Shown: positions 57,665-64,000 of the stretch, in pieces
Layout of the letters: each line of letters begins with the position of its first letter
Position numbering within the stretch: the first letter of the stretch is position 1
Source of the DNA: Ligula intestinalis
Taxonomy: Eukaryota; Platyhelminthes; Cestoda; Diphyllobothriidea; Diphyllobothriidae
DNA length: 64,000 bases
Assembly: GCA_036362985.1 (NCBI GenBank)
Contig: JAYGXS010000001.1
Location: 67,498,509-67,562,508, forward strand
Direction of reading: 5' to 3'
The notes under the pieces: model-generated
Told to the model about the DNA's origin: nothing
The model's input: the letters and a program-made list of their open reading frames with translations, nothing else
The model's database searches: none
Made by a program: the position numbers and the translations under genes

Positions 57665-57840
57665 AAGAAGGAAATAGGAGCGCTGGGATAAGACTTCTAT
57701 TTGTCTGACGTTTTAAACTCCGTTTTGCATCATTCTTTAGAGACCTTATCAGAAACAGTAGGAGAAGCGCGTAAATCATGTAAAGGGAGTTGCAGAATTT
57801 ATAGGACACAGTAACTATGCTACTGTACGTTTATGACCTT
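57665..57840 (-). mobile_element. Penelope-like element 3' end, minus copy of a head-to-head pair
   Basis: On the minus strand the sequence preceding 57,780 (AGCATAGTTACTGTGTCCTA, then TTTATAAATTC-like and TGCAACTCCC words) matches the 3' end region of the copies at 25.77 and 49.35 kb. A degenerate end motif follows (TAAAACGTCAGACAAATAG, then a CCCAGCGCTCC block) down to 57,665. No coding part is kept. A plus-strand PLE begins within about 25 bp on the right. Confidence 0.5.
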
Positions 57841-57860
57841 TATCTGCTACTACATTCTGC

Positions 57861-58490
57861 TTGTACTTCTGATGATGAATCCGCGATACATTGGTCGAAG
57901 AACGAGGCGACTGGTAAAGAAAGTACGTGAACACGTACCGGCCTGGTTAAGCAAAGGCAAAACTAAATCGATCCAGAGCTCTATCCTCGCACACCTTGTC
58001 GATACGAATCATGGAGTCGATACCAATAATGCCTTTCTGGTTGTCTACCGGACACCATCTTACTTTTCCAAAGGCCTACGCCAGCGGATGCTCGCAACAG
58101 CTAAAACAGTAGCTATACGGCTATAAAATCCAGTGCTGTGTTGTCAGAAGACGCTGACACAAGCTCTTACACTTCCATGGCCTATACCGACACCAGGTGG
58201 CGATAGCACTGCGCCCCTACCAACTAGTGGCAGTCTCTCAACCAACACGCTGACATGGCCTACATGCGCAAACAGACATAGTCCGCTTTGGTCAATCAGC
58301 ACCCATGTTAGACAGTTATTGATTTTTCTGTTCATTCAAACTTTAATTGTCATATACAGCATTCATTTCCCTTGCAAATGTTTGGCCTGATGACGAGTTG
58401 CTGAAACCAACCGTTTGCCATAAACTGACTTTTAAGGATCTCGAAACGTTATTGTCCCAGCGATTGAGTCAGGTTTCCTTTTCAATTACT
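57861..58490 (+). mobile_element. Penelope-like element, YIGR lineage, with hammerhead-like half fused to the GIY-YIG box
   Basis: The left 26 bp (CTGATGA at 57,869-57,875, then TGAATCCGCGA) are the 5' half of the hammerhead-like motif. At 57,887 the sequence changes directly to the GIY-YIG box YIGRRTRRLVKKVREH. The domain continues without a stop: SIQSSILAHLVDTNHGVDTN, AFLVVYRTPSYFSKGLRQRM, ATAKTVAIRL, then a stop at 58,124 (usual continuation LxxPVLCCQK appears just after it) and LPWPIPT. A 3' region with CTGATGACGAGTTGC and GAAACC (58,386-58,405) follows, then CTCGAAACG, TTATTGTCCCAGCGATTGAG (58,438-58,470). The RT is absent. Confidence 0.7.
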
Positions 58491-58519
58491 TCCTGAGACT
58501 CGCATGTTCACTTGTACTG

Positions 58520-58880
58520 AGCTTAATGACAATTGACGAGTCCCCTATCGAGGATCTTTGTCCGTTTTTGCGTTATTTTTTTAATGAGCGGCGTGCTGGC
58601 TGCGACCAGCTAAACTTTCATCATACGTAGGGCAATTGGACGTGATAATTTACCGGCCACTCGGTCCCAGGAATTGGCGTTAGACGACACGCTGGCTTGT
58701 GCGTTCCCCGAGTGGCGAATTGCTTCTCCCAAATTGAATCTAAACCCTGAATATGGATTGGGCAAGAGTCTGGACTTGTTCACATACGGTGGCCCGTGAA
58801 CAGTGACTCAAGTAATTCGATAATCATGCGATTGTCCCCTATCGAGAAGTTGCCTGAGGTGACCATAAATTTCGATATAA
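58520..58880 (-). mobile_element. Penelope-like element tail (ETGR lineage), minus strand
   Basis: Minus-strand translation from about 58,870 gives IGDNRMIIELLESLFTGHR, equivalent to ASGDNRVSRELLESWFMG at 38.6 kb. TPIPGTEWPVN-like and SIGDSSIVIKLS blocks in other frames follow, matching the 3' region of the lineage. It is truncated and frame-shifted. It faces the plus-strand copy to its left, so their 3' ends converge. Confidence 0.55.
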
Positions 58881-59777
58881 CGCGCTGTGTTCTCTTATCT
58901 GAACCAAAATAGCAGCTCAGCACGAAACTTTAAAAGACATAACTACGACGGTCTCCTAATAAAGGTATGCTTCATATCAGTAATCCGGGACACCTAAAGA
59001 AACCTCTGTGTTTGGATACTTCGAGTTCGCAGAAATTGTGAGCAGATATACGTTGCCTTTAATGTGTATTTTATCAAGACCAAGCTTTTTTGATTTTCTA
59101 CAGTTGTTTCACTGACAGCTGACGTCAATAAAAGTTGAAGACCTATATTTTTGTCCTTTTTACGTCGGGCCGGCAGTATGTTCACAGGGGTTTCCGGGTG
59201 AGTTAGTGCAGATTGCAAATTTGTGCAACTGAGGTTTGAAAAAGGATTCAATTTTTTCAGGCCAATTTTTATGCAGCATGGAATCTCCAAACCATTTTCT
59301 TAAATGGGAAAAGATTACCGTTTAACGATAGACATGCATTACATCAGAGGGCTTCACTTTAATAATATTTAACTGCTTGATGTTTGGAAAGTATAGTTTG
59401 CTGTCCATTTTAAGAAGTCGGAGCGCGAACTTGTCTCTGTTTTATCATATAGGAAGCGGAACTTAACATTCTCCATATACTTAGAGTTTATTTTTCTTAT
59501 TTAAATTTTTGTGCTGCCCATTACCACATTGTCATGCATTCCTCTAAGAGCATAATACGAATTAACATCACCCAGAGTCTACTCTGTGGCCCCCTTTTCA
59601 CACACTGCCGTTGTTCCTACTTCTCTTCCCGTTTTTCTCTCGAAGATGCTTAAAATTAGAATAGGAGAGAAAATATGAAGAAGATCTATTTGGTGCAAGA
59701 AGAACTTAATTCTGCTTGTATTTCAATGTCACGCTGGTAAACCTCACCACTGAGAGCATGAGGTACGCACAAACTGT
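58881..59777. other. Unassigned stretch
   Basis: AT-rich sequence with one 98-codon minus frame (58,994-59,290) that resembles nothing I know. Confidence 0.45.
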
Positions 59778-61050
59778 ACACAGGGAGTTACAATGTTTAT
59801 AGAATGCGCGAGCTACGCTACGACCTAACTATTACAAACAGCGGTTCCCTTTAATCGAGGATAGTTGCCATCTAGCGCGTAAGGGGTTTGATGTGTGACA
59901 AACTTTACTTGCTTACATCTAATCGTCCATGCTGCCGCGATGATTCCTTGACGAGCTTGCTCACCGGCCCTGGCGTTCGCCTGCGTTCTCTCCGAGTGGC
60001 TACTTGTTTTGGCCAAAGAAAGTCTCAGCCCCGAATCCAGGTTTGGCAGTTTATTGCGCCGAAAACCCGTGAAAATACTAGCCGCTTATGCGGTTGCCAC
60101 CTTTTGCAAAAGTTGTGACTTCAGGAAGTCAAGTAAGGCGAACAAACGTTTTCTTTTAATTCATCATCAGGCAAATGTGATAATATAAGGGGTGGGGTAG
60201 AGTTAACGAAAACTTAAGCAACTTATCAGTAATAATTAGAGGGCAAAGGAAGAGAGGTGAAAAAGGATCAGAGAGATCAGATTCTGGTTTTAATTGGGGA
60301 CCAGAGAGAGGAACGGGGTGGGGCGAGGGAAGGGGAAGGGGTCTGACAATTAGTTCATGTCGTCTCATCATCCTTGTCTCGTATTTTGTTAAATGGTCTG
60401 AGGACGCAAGATGTCATCGTACCGTGACGGTACGGGTAGCATGCGGATGCTTGCTGTCACAGCCTGGTCAGTGTTTCGCGGCTTATTAGGAAGTGTGTTG
60501 GCTGATACTGAGTTGGTTTTCGGCCACGCGAGCCTTAGGGCCGCAACTTGACTTCCCGAATGTTTCATCGCTGAACTTAAACAATCCAAGTTGTGGCTTT
60601 ATCTAACGTGAGCGTATAAGCTGGTCGCCTCGAATGAGCCACGAGCTGAGAATTGGCATCATTTCTCCGAATTGATGTTGCGTATTCAGTAATTTGCGTC
60701 CAGCGCAGTCTTCCAGTTTCTCCGGATTGGTTTCTTTAATCGCATTGTTACCAACTTCCCCAAACGACTGCAGCCGTTTCTTGCCATGATAGTGGTACTT
60801 TTTGTCTCATTTTCTGACACGTAATTATCTTTCCGGCCAGTATGCAACTCCAACTCCAAGTGCTGCGAGAATGTTACTGATGGCTCCGAGAAGTTTTTGA
60901 CATAGGGTTGATAAGTCGTGGGAGGAAAAGCTCACTGCACCGAATTTATGCAACCACTGACATTTTGGAAAGGTGACCTTCTCACCACTTCTGAAATATT
61001 CAATCGACAGGAGAGAAAAAGAACTGTCAAACAGAGCAACACCCACAGAG
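59778..61050 (-). mobile_element. Composite Penelope-like remnant, minus strand (two lineages intermixed)
   Basis: From the right: ISNILAALGVGVAYWPER (~60,860) is the RT-to-endonuclease linker of the ETGR lineage, followed by a decayed endonuclease (GRKLLNTQHQFGEMMPIL, ~60,650-60,710). A tail-like block follows (GSQVAALRLAWPKTNSVSAN, 60,480-60,560). A C-rich segment on the minus strand (60,170-60,350) resembles the 3' region of the YIGR lineage, with CTGATGATGAATT and AAAACG near 60,145-60,170. Further left, LRLSLAKTSSHSERTQANAR (~59,970-60,040) and a 3' end ending near 59,780 belong to the ETGR lineage again. This looks like one element inserted in, or recombined with, another. All parts are broken. 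Confidence 0.55.
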
Positions 61051-63355
61051 GATCACGCAGCATTCATTGAAGTGACGAGTCATAAATCATGCAGCTCTCA
61101 AGTCCGCCAAGCATTTTCTAAATGTTCAAGGCAGCAAAAGAAGAAATAAATCGTTCAACCTGAGGCCGACTAGCTCTTTTTGCCGCTCACTTTTCAACCC
61201 TACTTTTGTGTTGAACGCAGTGGTTTGATCAAGCTCTCCGATGCCTCATTAGCTCAAAAAAATCATTCCGGTGAGTCTTTCGTTTTTCCCAAGCTGCTGT
61301 CAGGAACTGATTAAGGCGTTCAGTAGTATCCAAAAACCATACAAAAATTCATAGTTATTTGTAGAAAAGAACACCCTTTGCTTGCGTATAAATTTGTTGA
61401 TGGTAAAATCAGACCTTCAGGAAACAAACATTCATGTTAGTTCCTAAGTAAATCGTTTTTCACAAAAGCGACATGATCAAGGTGACTGATAATATATGCG
61501 GACACAATTCTTGATAAAATGACGATTTCAATTACTTAAGAGAGTTAAACGCAACGCTTTAAAAGAATGCTTTAGAAGGTTTAAGAAAAATCCTCAATTG
61601 AGCGTTTGTAAGAATGGATATGCAAAACAGATAATGGACGGAAATCACAAATGATTTATAATGACCAAAAGTGACAAATGTCCACATCTTCGGTGAATGG
61701 GTAGAAAAATTAATGTAGGGAGTTTGATCCTTCAAAACGGTGCTAGTGTCGTGTGCAGATGATATCAGTTGTTTATTTTGAACAAACAGAGAGGGATAAA
61801 AAGCAGTTTTATTGAGCAAAATAGACCAAATGATGTTTATATGAGAAAATTACCACGAGGAGTGAAAGCATTAAAACATGGTGGGTCAAACTGAAATGTC
61901 CGCCATGGGTGCTACGTTGACGTAGATCGTAATTCCACCGTTGAGTAAATTTACTTTTTCAGATTCAAGAATTAAATACGCTAACATGGCTCCCATTTGG
62001 AATAATTCAGCAGACAGCAAGGCAGCGACGACGGAGCAACATTAACATATTTTCGAATCCCTTCTCCCCTGCCCCCTCTCTGGCATCTTGACTAAACTAA
62101 AATCTGACCCTATGATCACTGAGCACCCTCTCTCCCCTACTTACTGTTGATTGCATGCTTAAACTGCTGTTACTATACCGTTCCTTATATCATTGCAATG
62201 TTCGAAAACATACGTTCGCCAAAGTTGATTTCCTGAAGTACAGCTTACTTTAAGTGAACACACGCCTAAACCCACGCTTAACAAACCCGAAAGCGAATGG
62301 AAAGCGAGACTGCCCTCCTTACAGGCGTAAGCAAGATAAAACTGGGCATTTACAGAAGTAAACTGTAAACCACTGCCAAATATGAGTTTTGTTTATTCCA
62401 TCTAAAACAGATATAAGGAGCGTAAATTCTGACGTTGAAAACTTTGTTGTAGCTGACTTGAGGCTCTATTGTTGGACAAGACCTTAATGAATTTCACAAA
62501 AATGTTAGCCGCACCATGTCTTTCAATGACAAAATTGCGGAAGCAGAAGCTCAGTTAGTCATAGCTAAGGTATCAAAGTTTATGGTTACGTCTTTAGTAA
62601 CTCCAGTTGATAAAAATTCTGACTAGGTACAATATTTATTAAACAGGAAAACGTACGGAAATCGCTTGCTTTTGTTTTGGGAGAAGAAGGCCACCTGCAA
62701 TACAGTAGTGCTGGCAATAGAGATTTTTATTGCTAGGGCTATAAGAAAAGCGGACTAGGGATTTAATAATTAGCTTAAAAGCAAGCAACCACCAACTTTA
62801 ACTTACTTAAAGTAGCTTAAGCAAAGAGAAATGAAAAAATTATCGTTGCTAGACAAAACGCGAACAAACCGCATCAAAGCGACATATAATGAAGTTGGTG
62901 CTTCAAACGATCTACTTTCATGTAATTTGTTGGCAGCCCGTAGGTATTGTAAGATGATCTAAAAACAGACCGGTCTACAGCAAAAGGGATCTGCAGTTTC
63001 TTATTTTACGGCAAAAAAATTGAAAAAAAGAAACACGACAAAAGCAGGCGGGTGATGGCTTAGTGCGACTGCAAGATCCAATGGCAGAACTGTGATAACG
63101 CGACAGAGGTAACGCCCTTAAACAGACTCCCTTAGCATCCCAGTCTTGTGCTTGGGTCCGGACGAACGCAAATGCTAAACACGAAAATATCTATATAATC
63201 ATGTGGTGTGTTGTTGAAAACTGTTCGCAATGAACTGCGCAAATAAATTTTATATACGTAAAGCTCCGGTAGATCAGACGCAAAAACGCTGCAGTAAAAT
63301 AATGATGATGAAACTTAGCAATCATAAAAAGAACTGGTAGTGCCTGTCCCTATCA
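61051..63355. other. Unassigned stretch with one C-rich PLE-like piece
   Basis: Mostly AT-rich with short frames. At 62,040-62,165 (+) a C-rich piece (CCCTTCTCCCCTGCCCCCTC, then CTGGCATC and AAATCTGACC) resembles the minus-strand C-rich segment at 60.2-60.35 kb and may be a stray 3' end of the YIGR lineage. No other feature is recognised. Confidence 0.35.
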
Positions 63356-63359
63356 GAAA

Positions 63360-64000
63360 ACTTGAGCAGTATTTGGGATCCGAATAAATACGTAGCATTC
63401 ACTGTGGTATACAGTGATATCAATGGAACAAGAAGCGTTCACTGGAAGAGGCTTCTCAAGTGTCTTACATCTCGGGTAGTAGTTTCTTTCTTTAAAAAAA
63501 CTTGGGGGGTGGCAATTCGCAGCGTATATTTTGTTGACGATACCTTCAGCGTCATCGAGTAGGACAGAATCCCCCTAATATGGAGTCTCGACGAAGGAAA
63601 AGTGCGATGCAGACTTTTTTTAAGTCCATTTGTCTGCCGCCAACCGTACGACATGACGGCGATGTCGGCAAACGAAAAACTGTTGAACACGTGGTAAGCG
63701 CTGCAACACAAGTGGAGTTGTGTACGCACGCGATACCGGTGGTACAAAAACTCGCTGCAGCACGCCAGCCGCAATACGGGACGAGATGAAACATAACTGA
63801 TAAATTTTCAGAGCCAACGACTATCAATGTACGTTCCTTAACTGGAATCAAATGGTGCAGCAATACGGACCGAAGAGCCTTGTCAGCCAAAGTCATGGCA
63901 AAACATTGCAAATATATAACGTTAATCAGAGAGCGTGACTATATCTTTAGCTCCCCTTGGAATAGAAGATTCACGCAAGCTTATCGCAAAAATCTTTTAG
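63360..64000 (+). mobile_element. Penelope-like element RT fragment (palm and thumb), running to the window edge
   Basis: A plus frame (63,362-63,562) ends with SRVVVSFFKKTWGVAIRSVY and the catalytic box FVDDTFSVIE, equivalent to YVDDTFVGID at 39.34 kb. After a stop, DRIPLIWS follows in the same frame, then thumb blocks in two frames: RKTVEHVV and HKWSCVRTRYRWYK (~63,700-63,740), the latter equivalent to the CIRKVYRRVETHCS segment at 39.1 kb. A segment between the catalytic box and the thumb is shorter than usual, which suggests a deletion. Sequence up to the edge (RERDYIFSSPWNRRFTQAY) may continue the thumb. Stops show it is not functional. Confidence 0.6.

Noticed and set aside
58994..59290. 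98-codon minus frame
   Set aside because: No recognised motif; between PLE pieces and most likely chance.
1..64000. CRISPR arrays, operons, prokaryotic promoters and ribosome binding sites
   Set aside because: No regularly spaced direct repeats and no dense gene packing; introns and PLEs show a eukaryotic genome.

Overview
The window is eukaryotic. It is AT-rich, has long introns bounded by GT..AG sites, and carries a multi-exon cadherin-superfamily gene plus many decayed retroelement fragments. Almost all recognisable repeats are Penelope-like elements (PLEs: a reverse transcriptase followed by a GIY-YIG endonuclease). That load, an 8-9 kb intron size and a candidate micro-exon fit a parasitic flatworm, most plausibly a tapeworm of the diphyllobothriid type. 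The organism call is inference; no species marker is visible.

Region 0.8-22.6 kb, minus strand: one gene for a protocadherin-like adhesion protein. Reading 3' to 5' on the plus strand, I see a possible non-coding first exon and promoter at 22.2-22.6 kb, the first coding exon (signal peptide, EC1, EC2) at 19,594-20,553, a large exon (EC3-EC5) at 9,626-10,789, an EC6 exon at 1,152-1,351 and a 27-nt micro-exon candidate at 786-812. The splice sites join in phase, and the joined reading keeps the cadherin repeat grammar. The rest of the ectodomain, the membrane segment and the cytoplasmic tail must lie left of the window. Introns of about 8.3 and 8.8 kb hold PLE debris and, at 13.3-13.7 kb, a same-strand stretch with a ZP-domain-like pattern.

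Region 22.6-64 kb: no confident host gene. It holds PLE debris (24.8-25.9, 38.2-42.0, 45.8-46.6, 49.3-51.7, 57.0-61.0 and 63.4-64 kb), inverted-repeat elements, tRNA-derived repeats (43.9, 50.0 and 50.1 kb), C/A-rich G-poor tracts and long unassigned AT-rich stretches. At least two PLE lineages are mixed. One has a YIGR-type GIY-YIG box and a C-rich 3' region. The other has an ETGR-type box followed by a conserved tail carrying an LESW motif.

The most interesting signals concern the PLEs. First, several copies sit head-to-head as divergent palindromes, always with the minus copy left and the plus copy right (2.6, 25.2, 40.15, 41.1, 46.0 and 57.85 kb). Second, a hairpin motif resembling a hammerhead ribozyme (CTGATGA box, hairpin, GAAAC-GTC) recurs at the 3' ends of the copies on both strands. 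Third, one copy has half of that motif fused directly to the GIY-YIG catalytic box. All PLE copies seen are truncated or broken, apart from one intact 103-residue endonuclease fragment.
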